64,000 nucleotides of DNA from Pontibacter actiniarum (lineage in GTDB: Bacteria; Bacteroidota; Bacteroidia; Cytophagales; Hymenobacteraceae): assembly GCF_003585765.1 (NCBI RefSeq), contig NZ_CP021235.1, positions 2,480,001-2,544,000 of the forward strand, given 5' to 3'. Shown here in pieces: positions 36,062-43,851 of the stretch. The notes beneath the pieces are model-generated. The model was not told where the DNA came from and ran no database searches. It was given only the letters and a program-made list of their open reading frames with translations. Every line of letters begins with the position of its first letter. Positions within the stretch are counted from its first letter, which is position 1. Made by a program: the position numbers and the translations under genes.

Positions 36062-36913
36062 TCATAGCTGATAGTTCAGTAAGGAGTCCCGCACCTCCTC
36101 CATCAGCCACATCGGTGTGGAGGTGGCCCCGCAGATACCGACCGAATCACCGGCACTAAACCACTCCGGCTGCAGCTGCTCCACCTTCGAGATGAAGTGC
36201 GTGTGCGGGTTCGCATCCTTACACACCTGGTACAGCACCTTTCCGTTGCTTGATTTGGTACCCGACACAAAGACCACTTTATCGAACTTGGCGGCAAACT
36301 TGCGCAGCTCCTTATCCCGGTTAGACACCTGCCGGCAAATGGTATCGTTGGCGTTTACCTGGTAGCCCTGCCGCTCCAGCGCGTCTTTAATGCTGTAGAA
36401 GCTATCTGTGCTCTTGGTGGTTTGGCTGTAGAGCGTAATAGAGGCAGGCAGCTCATGGCGCAACAGCTCCTCCATACTTTCAAACACGACGGCCTGGCTG
36501 TTCGTTTGCCCCAGCAGCCCCATTACCTCTGCGTGGCCATGCTTGCCGTAGATAAAGATCTTATCGTCTTTGTCGTAAGAAGACTTGATGCGGTTCTGCA
36601 GTTTCAGCACAACCGGGCAGGAGGCATCGACCAGCGTGAGGCCATTGTCCAGCGCCACCTGGTACGTTTCCGGCGGCTCCCCATGGGCCCGTATCAGCAC
36701 CGCCTCATTACGCAGCTCCCGCAGCTGGGCGTGGTTAATGATGCGCAGGCCGCGCTGCTGCAGGCGCTCCACCTCCTCATCGTTGTGCACAATATCGCCC
36801 AGGCAGTACAGGTACCCCTGCTCCTCCAGGAAGTCCTCAGCCATCTGAATGGCGTACACTACGCCGAAACAGAAACCGGAGTTAGCATCGATCGTTACAT
36901 CCAGGCTTTGCAT
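36062..36913 (-). CDS. ispH: 4-hydroxy-3-methylbut-2-enyl diphosphate reductase
   Basis: 283 residues, LytB/IspH family. The three 4Fe-4S cysteines are in ANSGFCFGV (Cys15), VDASCPVV and GICGATSTP, and the family motifs HGHAEVMGL and VSGTKSSNGK are present. It makes IPP and DMAPP in the last MEP-pathway step. 5 bp downstream of the lycopene cyclase gene, inside the carotenoid operon, which ties precursor supply to pigment synthesis. Confidence 0.95.
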   Translation of the reverse strand: MQSLDVTIDANSGFCFGVVYAIQMAEDFLEEQGYLYCLGDIVHNDEEVERLQQRGLRIINHAQLRELRNEAVLIRAHGEPPETYQVALDNGLTLVDASCPVVLKLQNRIKSSYDKDDKIFIYGKHGHAEVMGLLGQTNSQAVVFESMEELLRHELPASITLYSQTTKSTDSFYSIKDALERQGYQVNANDTICRQVSNRDKELRKFAAKFDKVVFVSGTKSSNGKVLYQVCKDANPHTHFISKVEQLQPEWFSAGDSVGICGATSTPMWLMEEVRDSLLNYQL

Positions 36914-36918
36914 ATAAT

Positions 36919-37617
36919 TTATACAGCTATCGGCTCATATTGTTTAACGCGTTTCCGCTGCCTCAGCGCCTCGTAAACGGATATCGTCAGGAGCAGCATC
37001 AGCATCGAGTACATCGTATCCTCCACAGGAATGGAGACGATGCGCAGCCCCAGGTTAAAGCTGTCGTTGTACCACACGATGGGCAGGTAAGTCAGCACAC
37101 CGTTTACCAGCAGAAAGGGCACCAGGTGCACCAGGTAAGCCAGGTAGAAGCGCCCGAGGTACTTGGTACCGAAAAAGCGCAGGTGCAGCAGGTGCATGAC
37201 CGCCAGCAAACAAAACGTTATGGAAGTATAAAGTGCGGCGGCGTTGAAGACGGCCACCAGCGGCAGCGCCAGGATCAGCGCAAGGGCCAGAGGCTTCGCC
37301 ACGGGCCGCAGCAGGTCTTTGCTGATGTAGGCGTTCAGCACGTCGTAAATAAACACACAGGCGTAGGGCACCGTCAGGAAGAACAGCACCTCCTCCAGGG
37401 GCAGGTTAAAGAGGTAGATCCCGGTTAAGTAGGCCTCGTTAAACCCCCAGATGCCAGCCTCCGTGAACAGCGCATCCCAAGCGACAAACAGCAGGCCGTT
37501 GGCCAGGATAGCCGGGAAAAGCGATCCCCAGTTCTTATAAAAGGCCACCTTCTTGTCAAAGGAAAGCAGCAAGGGGAACAGGATCGTGAAAATATTCAGG
37601 TACAGGTACAGGTACAT
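36919..37617 (-). CDS. Lycopene cyclase, fused CrtYc-CrtYd type
   Basis: 232 residues, seven to eight membrane helices and no FAD motif, so it is the membrane heterodimer-type cyclase with both halves in one chain. The duplicated signature is seen twice: NLPLEEVLFFLTVPYA (about 70-85) and SIPVEDTMYSMLML (about 195-208). It converts lycopene to beta-carotene. 121 bp after the hypothetical gene and 5 bp before ispH. Related to fungal and archaeal CrtYcd-like cyclases. Confidence 0.87.
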   Translation of the reverse strand: MYLYLYLNIFTILFPLLLSFDKKVAFYKNWGSLFPAILANGLLFVAWDALFTEAGIWGFNEAYLTGIYLFNLPLEEVLFFLTVPYACVFIYDVLNAYISKDLLRPVAKPLALALILALPLVAVFNAAALYTSITFCLLAVMHLLHLRFFGTKYLGRFYLAYLVHLVPFLLVNGVLTYLPIVWYNDSFNLGLRIVSIPVEDTMYSMLMLLLTISVYEALRQRKRVKQYEPIAV

Positions 37618-37738
37618 GGAACGGGTGTAAATGGTGGTGTGATCAACAAGTAAGTATCAAGCCGAAGCAATGTATAAATGCACGTGCGAAACGGCCGCGC
37701 CTTGAGCTTCACCTGCTGGTCATCATCATTACCCGGGG

Positions 37739-38272
37739 TTAAATCTCAATCGCTTGCAGCGTGTTTCTTTCGGCGTCGGTGCAGTGGTCTTTTGTCAGCA
37801 GGAAGTCTCGTATCGTGCGGGCCAGCTCCGTTGAAATCCCCGACTTGGGATGGGCTTTCAGGCTACTGATCATCACGGACTTGTCTTCCTCCAGGTTCTG
37901 GCTCAGGTTAAGGTAGCGCGGCACGTAGTGTTCCACGGTGAACCTCAGGAAGCGGATCTCCGGGTTGTCGCTGTCCAGCTCCACGGCTTCCTCAAAAATG
38001 GCGGCCGCGGTTTTGATCTGTTTCAGCTTACTGTAGGGGTTCCAGACGTACTTCGCCATCACCGCCTCCGACGCCGCCTTGTAAGCCAGCACCACAGGGT
38101 CCTTTTCTTTGTAGGCGCTCATCTTCTTATTGAAGCGCTGCGCCGCCTCCTCATCCTTGCTGGCCTCGAGGTACTCTCCCCGCAGCTCCGATAGCTTGTA
38201 GCCGGAGGCACTGCCGGCTACGGCTAGCTGTACAACAAAAAGTAAAAGTATAAAAGGTAATCTATGCAGCAT
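37739..38272 (-). CDS. Exported TPR-like protein of unknown function in the carotenoid operon
   Basis: 177 residues with a signal peptide (LPFILLLFVVQLAVA, cleavage near 20). The mature part is mostly helical with TPR-like stretches (AAAIFEEAVELDSDNPEIRFLRFTVEH) and no catalytic motif. Its start codon is adjacent to the crtB stop, with no intergenic base, so it is translated with crtB. Homologous small proteins sit in carotenoid operons of other Bacteroidota as far as I recall, but no function is known to me. Confidence 0.65.
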   Translation of the reverse strand: MLHRLPFILLLFVVQLAVAGSASGYKLSELRGEYLEASKDEEAAQRFNKKMSAYKEKDPVVLAYKAASEAVMAKYVWNPYSKLKQIKTAAAIFEEAVELDSDNPEIRFLRFTVEHYVPRYLNLSQNLEEDKSVMISSLKAHPKSGISTELARTIRDFLLTKDHCTDAERNTLQAIEI

Positions 38273-39109
38273 TTAAATAGCGTTAAGTCTGTACTTGAGG
38301 TAAGAACTAAGCAGCAACGCAAACTTAGTGTTATCAGGTACTCTTACGCGCTCTTTTAGAATATGGGTTGCCGGAAGCCCCTGTATCTTCCGGAAAAGTT
38401 TCAGGTAATATACGTAGGCCAGGTACACCCCCATGCGTGCCGAGCGGGGCAGCGCCATGATGCCGGCAAAGGCGTCATCAAAGTCTTTGCGGATGTCCTG
38501 CTCTATTTCTGCCTTGCACTTGTTACTGAACTTGCCGTAGTCCACCTTCGGAAAATAGACCCGCCCGCGCTCCTTGTAGTCGCTTTTCATGTCGCGCAGG
38601 AAGTTGACCTTCTGGAAAGCGGCCCCCAGGCTGCATGCCGGCTTTTTCAGGCGCTCAAACATCTCCTGATCGCCCTCGCAGAAAACCTTCAGGCACATCA
38701 GCCCCACCACCTCTGCCGAACCGTAGATATACTCCTCGTACAGCGCGCGGTCGTACACCTGGTCGTCCAGGTCCATTTCCATGCTCTTCAGGAAGGCCTC
38801 AATGTATGCCATATCGATGCTGTACTCGTGCACCACGCACTGAAAGGCGTGCAGCACCGGGTTCAGGCTCAGCCTCTGCTCCACAGCCTCATACGTCTGC
38901 CGCCTGAAGTCGCGGAGCAGGGCGCGCTTATCATGCCCATGGAAGGTGTCTACAATTTCGTCGGCCAGGCGCACAAAGCCATAGATACCGTAGATTGGCA
39001 GGTGGAATTTCTTGTGCAGCGTTTTAATCCCCAGCGTAAACGAGGTACTGTAGGCCTGTGTAATGACCTTGCTGCACTGCATACAGGTGTTTTTAAAAAG
39101 CTGATCCAT
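38273..39109 (-). CDS. crtB: Phytoene synthase
   Basis: 278 residues from the ATG at 39109 (MDQLFKN); a TTG two codons upstream is ignored. Squalene/phytoene synthase family: first Asp-rich motif VRLADEIVDTF, second NFLRDMKSDYKERGRVYFP, plus YSTSFTLG at the N-terminus and AEVVGLMCLKVF. It condenses two geranylgeranyl diphosphates to phytoene. 23 bp after crtI, zero gap to the next gene. Confidence 0.93.
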   Translation of the reverse strand: MDQLFKNTCMQCSKVITQAYSTSFTLGIKTLHKKFHLPIYGIYGFVRLADEIVDTFHGHDKRALLRDFRRQTYEAVEQRLSLNPVLHAFQCVVHEYSIDMAYIEAFLKSMEMDLDDQVYDRALYEEYIYGSAEVVGLMCLKVFCEGDQEMFERLKKPACSLGAAFQKVNFLRDMKSDYKERGRVYFPKVDYGKFSNKCKAEIEQDIRKDFDDAFAGIMALPRSARMGVYLAYVYYLKLFRKIQGLPATHILKERVRVPDNTKFALLLSSYLKYRLNAI

Positions 39110-39132
39110 GCACAATCGGGGTTTATACTTGG

Positions 39133-40629
39133 TTATACGTTTACGGCGAGCGCCGGAGCGTACTCCTTCGCTATCTCACTTGCCACAACCTGCCCTGATA
39201 TTATCGAAGGCGGTACGCCGGGGCCGGGCACCGTTAGCTGCCCGGTATAGTAAAGGTTCCTGACTTTCTTGCTCTTCAGGCCCGGTTTCAGGATTGCTGT
39301 CTGCAGCAGCGTATTGGCCAGCCCGTAGGCATTGCCCTTAAAGGCGTTGTAGTCCTGGATAAAGTCCCGGTGGGCATAGCTGCGCCTGTACACGATGGAA
39401 CTCCGTATTTCCTGCTTTGTCAGCCGCTCCAGGCGGTCCATCACCAGGTTAAAGTACTGCTCGCGCAGCTCCTCGGTATCCTGCAGCCCGGGGGCCACAG
39501 GTATAAGTATAAATAGGTTCTCGCACCCTTCCGGCGCCACGCTTGGGTCCGTTACCGAAGGGGCAGAAACGTAGAAAAGCGGCTTGGCCGGCCATTGGGG
39601 ATGGGTATAGATCTCCTCGGCGTGCGGCCCGAAGTCCTCGTCAAAGAACAGGTTGTGGTGCTGCAGGTTCTTCAGGCGCTTGTTTACGCCCACGTAGTAG
39701 AGCAGCGACGACGGCGCCATCACGCGGCTCTCCCAGTAACTGTCGGAGTAGCTTTGGGAGGCTTTGGGCAGCAGCGCCTTCTCCACGTGATGGTAATCGG
39801 CACTGGCAACCACCACATCGGCTGCGAAAGCATCGGTCTCGGTCAGCACCTGCTTCACGGCGCCCTGCACCACATCCAGCCGCTGCACGTCCTGGTTGTA
39901 CAGGAACTTCACCCCCTTCTCCTCAGCCAGCTGCACCATTCCCTCCACAATTCTGAACATCCCCCCCATCGGGTACCAGGTTCCCAGGCTGATATCGGCG
40001 TAGTTCATCAGGGAGTAGAGAGCAGGGGTGTTCTGCGGCAGGGCCCCCAGAAACAGAATCGGGAACTCCATCAGCTTTATGAGCTTCTCGTGGCCAAAGA
40101 AGCGGCGGATATGCTTGTGGAAGGACTGGAACACGTCCATGCGCAGCACATCCAGCAGCAGGCGCGGGTTCATAAACTCTGTGAGCGAGCGGCCGGGCTT
40201 ATAAACCAGCTGCTTAATCCCCACCTCATACTTGTAGGCTGCCTGCTCCAGAAACTTGTCCAGCCGGGCGGCGCTTCCTTTCTCCAGACGCTCGAAGAGC
40301 TCGCGCAGCTGCGACAGTTGGGCCGGAATCTCGACAAAGTCATCCTCCCCAAAAACCACGGTGTAAGACGGGTCCAGGCGCTTGAGGTCGTAATAGTCGG
40401 AGGTGGTTTTGCCGAACTTGTTAAAGTATGATTCGAACACATCGGGCATCCAGTACCAGCTCGGCCCCATGTCATAGGTAAAGCCGTTTGCCGAGAAGCT
40501 CCTGGCCCTGCCGCCCGGGCTGCTGTTTTTCTCCAGCACCGTTACGTCATAGCCCTGGTCTGCCAGGCTCGTGGCCGCCGAAAGGCCTGAGAAGCCTGAG
40601 CCGATAACAATTACACGTGTTCCATTCAT
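39133..40629 (-). CDS. crtI: Phytoene desaturase
   Basis: 498 residues, usual CrtI length. N-terminal FAD dinucleotide fold VIVIGSGFSGLSAATSLADQG, GGRARSF, and MGPSWYWMPDVFESYF typical of bacterial CrtI; C-terminal NLYYTGQLTVPGPGVPPSIISGQVVASEI is the family signature. It desaturates phytoene to lycopene. Second gene of the operon, 21 bp after the ECF sigma gene and 23 bp before crtB. Confidence 0.93.
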   Translation of the reverse strand: MNGTRVIVIGSGFSGLSAATSLADQGYDVTVLEKNSSPGGRARSFSANGFTYDMGPSWYWMPDVFESYFNKFGKTTSDYYDLKRLDPSYTVVFGEDDFVEIPAQLSQLRELFERLEKGSAARLDKFLEQAAYKYEVGIKQLVYKPGRSLTEFMNPRLLLDVLRMDVFQSFHKHIRRFFGHEKLIKLMEFPILFLGALPQNTPALYSLMNYADISLGTWYPMGGMFRIVEGMVQLAEEKGVKFLYNQDVQRLDVVQGAVKQVLTETDAFAADVVVASADYHHVEKALLPKASQSYSDSYWESRVMAPSSLLYYVGVNKRLKNLQHHNLFFDEDFGPHAEEIYTHPQWPAKPLFYVSAPSVTDPSVAPEGCENLFILIPVAPGLQDTEELREQYFNLVMDRLERLTKQEIRSSIVYRRSYAHRDFIQDYNAFKGNAYGLANTLLQTAILKPGLKSKKVRNLYYTGQLTVPGPGVPPSIISGQVVASEIAKEYAPALAVNV

Positions 40630-40650
40630 ACGTAGCTTTTACGGGTGGAT

Positions 40651-41166
40651 TTAGGCGTCTTGCTGGTATACTTTCAGCACCTTCTTGAGCTCTTTGCGCG
40701 CAATGTGTATGCGGTTCTTTACAGTGCCGATAGGTATCTGGAGCTTTTCCGCTATTTCAAGGTATTTGAATCCCACATAGTACATCATGAAGGGCGTGCG
40801 GTGCTCCTCATTCAGCCCGGCGATAGCCTTGTTGATATCATTCATGACGAAGGTGGCCGTTCCTTTGTTCTGCGTCACGTAACTTTCGTCTGTATTAAGG
40901 TACTGCAGGTATTCGGAGCTGTCGATATTGCTGCTGCGCTTAATCACTTTATTATAGTTATTAATAAACGTGTTGCGCATGATGGTGTAGAGCCAGGCCT
41001 TCAGATTGGTGCCGGCTTTAAACTTATCGCGGTTGGTTAGGGCCTTCAGCATTGTCTCCTGCACCAGGTCTTTGGCGTCGTCGGCATCGCGGGTTAAGTT
41101 CATGGCCGCGGGCCTTAGCGACTGAGCCACATTCTGTACGAGGTTATTAAATTCTAGAGCAGTCAT
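40651..41166 (-). CDS. ECF-type RNA polymerase sigma factor at head of carotenoid operon
   Basis: 171 residues from the ATG at 41166 (MTALEFNN). Region 2: DADDAKDLVQETMLKAL and FKAGTNLKAWLYTIMRNTFIN; region 4: LNEEHRTPFMMYYVGFKYLEIAEKLQIPIGTVKNRIHIARKEL, a helix-turn-helix for -35 recognition. No anti-sigma gene follows; crtI begins 21 bp downstream. A role in turning on pigment genes is inferred from the operon, by analogy to CarQ in Myxococcus. A TATATTTG box at 41205-41198 suggests a housekeeping-type promoter. Confidence 0.88.
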   Translation of the reverse strand: MTALEFNNLVQNVAQSLRPAAMNLTRDADDAKDLVQETMLKALTNRDKFKAGTNLKAWLYTIMRNTFINNYNKVIKRSSNIDSSEYLQYLNTDESYVTQNKGTATFVMNDINKAIAGLNEEHRTPFMMYYVGFKYLEIAEKLQIPIGTVKNRIHIARKELKKVLKVYQQDA

Positions 41167-41180
41167 TCTGTTTAACGTTT

Positions 41181-41205
41181 TATGGTTATACCATAAACAA
41201 ATATA
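41181..41205 (-). promoter_or_regulatory. Possible promoter -7 box and palindrome before the ECF sigma gene
   Basis: Minus strand TATATTTG at 41205-41198 fits TAnnTTTG; the -33 element is not clear. Immediately downstream lies TATGGT-TAT-ACCATA (41181-41195), a 6-bp inverted repeat at the predicted start site, positioned as for an operator. Confidence 0.45.
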
Positions 41206-41333
41206 CGACAAGCCGCCCAATAAAAATGATACTGTCTAAATTATTTTAAAATATTGTTAAACAAATTAGACAAACTGCAGCTTCAGACCCGTGTACGTAC
41301 ATATTTCCTTGGCAAACGACAGGCACAAAAAAA

Positions 41334-41379
41334 CCGGCCTGCCCCCGCATCGAAACAAACGATAGCGAGGGCAGGCCGG
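41334..41379 (-). terminator. Terminator after the MerR/CarH-like gene
   Basis: CCGGCCTGCCC (41334-41344) pairs with GGGCAGGCCGG (41369-41379). On the minus strand the stem is followed by a run of seven T (from the A-run at 41327-41333). It separates the crtZ-merR unit from the ECF-sigma/crt operon. Confidence 0.88.
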
Positions 41380-41400
41380 ATTGGTGGGGTTCGTTTAAAT

Positions 41401-42276
41401 TTAGCTAAACTTCGCGATAAAGTCGCCGATGCATGCCAGGCGCTGCACATTGGCCGGCAACACCAGCCCGTCTGCCTGCGCCAGGAAGCCATACACGTAG
41501 ATAGTGCTGGAAGGGAAGCGCTGCGACAGCTGGTTGAGGTAGTCCTGCACATGCTCCCGCTCCGGGGCGGAGGTCAGGACGGTGCAGATATACTCGGCTT
41601 TAAACTGCTCGTAAGTCAGCTCCAGGTCGGCAAAAGGCAGGTTCTGCCCCAGGTAGATCACCCGCTGGTTATGCGCCCGCAGGATGTAGTTCATGTACAG
41701 CAGCGCCAGCTCGTGCAGCTCCCCTTCCGGCAGGTACAGGATGTACGTGGGCGTTCCCTCGTTCCAGTTCACCACCTGCCCGTCTATGGCCACCAGCAGC
41801 TTCTGGCGGATCAGGTTGCTTACAAAGTGCTCGTGGGCCGGCGTAATGTTGCCCGTCTGCCACAGGATGCCGATCTTGTTCAGGAAAGGATAAATGACCC
41901 GCTGCATGGTCTCCTGGAATCCCATCTGCAGGGTGGCGATGGAGAGCGCCCGGTCAAACTTCGTCTCGCTCATGTCCACCATGGCCGCCACCAGGGCACT
42001 GACGTGGTGCGCGCACTCACAGGGCTGGTCGCATAGCTGCCGCACCTTCTCCAGGATCTGCTCCCGGTCCATCTGGGCGATTTTAGAAATCTTGTAGCCA
42101 CGCTCGTTCAGCAGCGAGATATTCAACAGGGACTTCAGGTCACTATCGTCATAGTAACGGATGTTGGTCTCCGTGCGCTTTGGCGAAAGAATACAGTATC
42201 GCTGCTCCCATATCCGGATGGTATGCGCCTTGATGCCTGATAGATGTTCAAGTTCTTTAATAGTGTACTGAGCCAC
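41401..42276 (-). CDS. MerR-family regulator with cobalamin-binding-like domain (CarH/LitR type)
   Basis: 291 residues, GTG start. MerR winged helix 1-70 (YTIKELEHLSGIKAHTIRIWEQRY). Residues about 90-165 form the four-helix B12-cap with the CarH motif W139-x9-E149-H150. Residues about 175-285 form a Rossmann-like B12-binding domain: GELHEL places His188 where CarH has its lower-axial ligand (ExHxxG), but the final Gly is Ala191. CarH uses adenosylcobalamin to sense light and repress carotenoid genes. It overlaps crtZ by 20 bp. Photosensing is an inference; many Bacteroidota homologues bind no B12. Confidence 0.85.
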   Translation of the reverse strand: MAQYTIKELEHLSGIKAHTIRIWEQRYCILSPKRTETNIRYYDDSDLKSLLNISLLNERGYKISKIAQMDREQILEKVRQLCDQPCECAHHVSALVAAMVDMSETKFDRALSIATLQMGFQETMQRVIYPFLNKIGILWQTGNITPAHEHFVSNLIRQKLLVAIDGQVVNWNEGTPTYILYLPEGELHELALLYMNYILRAHNQRVIYLGQNLPFADLELTYEQFKAEYICTVLTSAPEREHVQDYLNQLSQRFPSSTIYVYGFLAQADGLVLPANVQRLACIGDFIAKFS

Positions 42277-42748
42277 GTTTCTCCTGTTCCTTTTTCTTCA
42301 CAATATCATAAGCTGACCTGAAATACCGGGGCGACACCCAAAGCATCCCAAACGACTCGGACCCATGCTTCCCCTGCTCCTTGTGGTGCACCTTGTGGGC
42401 CATGTTCAAGGCCTTGAGGTAAACATTAGACGTTTTCCCAAACACCCTGATGCGCCGGTGTATGAACACATCATGAATCACAAAGTAGGCCACGCCATAC
42501 AAGGTTATCCCGGCGCCCACCCAAAACCTGTAGTCTATCGGGTCGCTGCCAAAGACAAAGAAGAGCATTGCCAGCGTGCCGTAATAGGCAAAAAACAGGT
42601 CATTCAGCTCAAACGCATGGGTATGCCGCGTATGGTGCGACTTGTGCAGGAACCACAGAAACCCGTGCAGCACGTACTTGTGCATGACCCAGGCCACACC
42701 TTCCATTGCCACAAAAGTAAAAAGCATGATTCCAACGCCTGTCAGCAT
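42257..42748 (-). CDS. crtZ: Beta-carotene 3-hydroxylase (CrtZ-type)
   Basis: 163 residues, fatty-acid-hydroxylase superfamily with four membrane helices. His boxes HKYVLH, HKSHHTRH, HDVFIH and HKVHHKEQGKHGSESFGM match the CrtZ set of ten histidines. It adds hydroxyls at C3/C3' of the rings, giving zeaxanthin or, with CrtW, astaxanthin. It precedes and overlaps the CarH-like regulator by 20 bp, 50 bp after the enoyl-CoA hydratase gene on the same strand. Confidence 0.9.
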   Translation of the reverse strand: MLTGVGIMLFTFVAMEGVAWVMHKYVLHGFLWFLHKSHHTRHTHAFELNDLFFAYYGTLAMLFFVFGSDPIDYRFWVGAGITLYGVAYFVIHDVFIHRRIRVFGKTSNVYLKALNMAHKVHHKEQGKHGSESFGMLWVSPRYFRSAYDIVKKKEQEKRGSVHY

Positions 42749-42798
42749 ATGTACAGAACAGCAAGTTTAACGAATAGTTTAAAATATTAAACAGAGTT

Positions 42799-43608
42799 TC
42801 ACCATTTAATCTGCTCCTTATTTAAAAAAGCGGCGATACCGCGCTGGCAGTCCTCGCTGCCGCGGGCCACCGCATTCATTTCGGAGGCGTACTGCAGGCC
42901 TTCCTCCAGGCCCATACCCTGTACACGGGCAATCATCTCTTTGGTTACCTCCATCGACTGCCGGGAGTTCTCGCTGCAAAGCTTCTGGGCAAAGGCGAAC
43001 ACACGCTCCTCCAGCTCCTCTGCAGGCACCACATAGTTTACGAGGCCATACCTTTCGGCCTCCCCGGCAGAGATCAGGTCGCCGGTCAGCAGCAGCTGCT
43101 TTGCCCTGGCCTCCCCTATCTTACGCAGCAGGAACACCTTTACAATGGCAGGTATAAAGCCGATCTTCACCTCGGTATACCCAAACTTCGCTTCCGGCAC
43201 GGTGAAGCCAAAATCACAGATAGCCGCCAGGCCGCAGCCTCCGGCAATGGCATGGCCGTGAATCTGCGCGATCACTACTTTCTTTAAGGTATAGATCATG
43301 CGGAAGAGCTCCATCAGGTGCGTAGAGTCCAGCAGGTTCTCGTGGTAGTCGTTCTCCTGCAGGCGCTGGATGTATTCCAGGTCGGCACCGGCACAGAAGA
43401 CTTTGCCTTCGGCGCGCAGCACGATCACCTTGCTCGCCTCGTCCTCCTCTGCAAAGGCGAAGGCCCGCTTCAGCTCCGTCACCACCTCGTAGTTCAGGGC
43501 GTTGCGCTTCTCCGAACGGGCAAGGGTAATATAGCCCACCCGCTCCTTTACCTCATAGTGCACAAATTCCAGGGTGTGTATGTCAACAGTGTTAGTCAGG
43601 TCAGTCAT
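42799..43608 (-). CDS. Enoyl-CoA hydratase/isomerase family protein
   Basis: 269 residues from the ATG at 43608 (MTDLTNTV); a longer reading to 43683 is unlikely. Crotonase fold: oxyanion-hole AEGKVFCAGADLEYIQ at about 70-85, IHGHAIAGGCGLAAICDF with second oxyanion Gly, and VPEAKFGYTEVKIGFIPA containing the catalytic Glu. It hydrates or isomerises enoyl-CoA. Divergent from the TetR-paa genes, so a role in phenylacetate degradation (PaaF/PaaG) is plausible, as is leucine catabolism; sequence alone does not decide. Confidence 0.83.
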   Translation of the reverse strand: MTDLTNTVDIHTLEFVHYEVKERVGYITLARSEKRNALNYEVVTELKRAFAFAEEDEASKVIVLRAEGKVFCAGADLEYIQRLQENDYHENLLDSTHLMELFRMIYTLKKVVIAQIHGHAIAGGCGLAAICDFGFTVPEAKFGYTEVKIGFIPAIVKVFLLRKIGEARAKQLLLTGDLISAGEAERYGLVNYVVPAEELEERVFAFAQKLCSENSRQSMEVTKEMIARVQGMGLEEGLQYASEMNAVARGSEDCQRGIAAFLNKEQIKW

Positions 43609-43810
43609 GGTTAGTTTTAGTTTAGTATGGATCAAAAAGTAGGTCGGGTTTAAATATACGCAAGTATACTTCCAACGCTTCACAAATTAAAAATTAGCCG
43701 TTGCCGCCCCTGGCCCGCCCCGCATGGGCAGTACAAATACTGCACCAACACGTATAGCCCCGCCAGGGAAAGCCAAACCTTTGAAAAAGATAATCGTTTA
43801 TAAAATAAAT

Positions 43811-43841
43811 TTGCTAACGAACGTTAGGTTGCTTATATTTG
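43811..43841 (+). promoter_or_regulatory. tetR promoter with operator in the spacer
   Basis: TTG 43811-43813 and TATATTTG 43834-43841 with a 20-bp spacer. The spacer contains the perfect inverted repeat CTAACG-AA-CGTTAG (43814-43827). The predicted start is near 43848, giving a leader of only about four bases before the ATG at 43852. Confidence 0.78.
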
Positions 43842-43851
43842 TTAACAAAGT

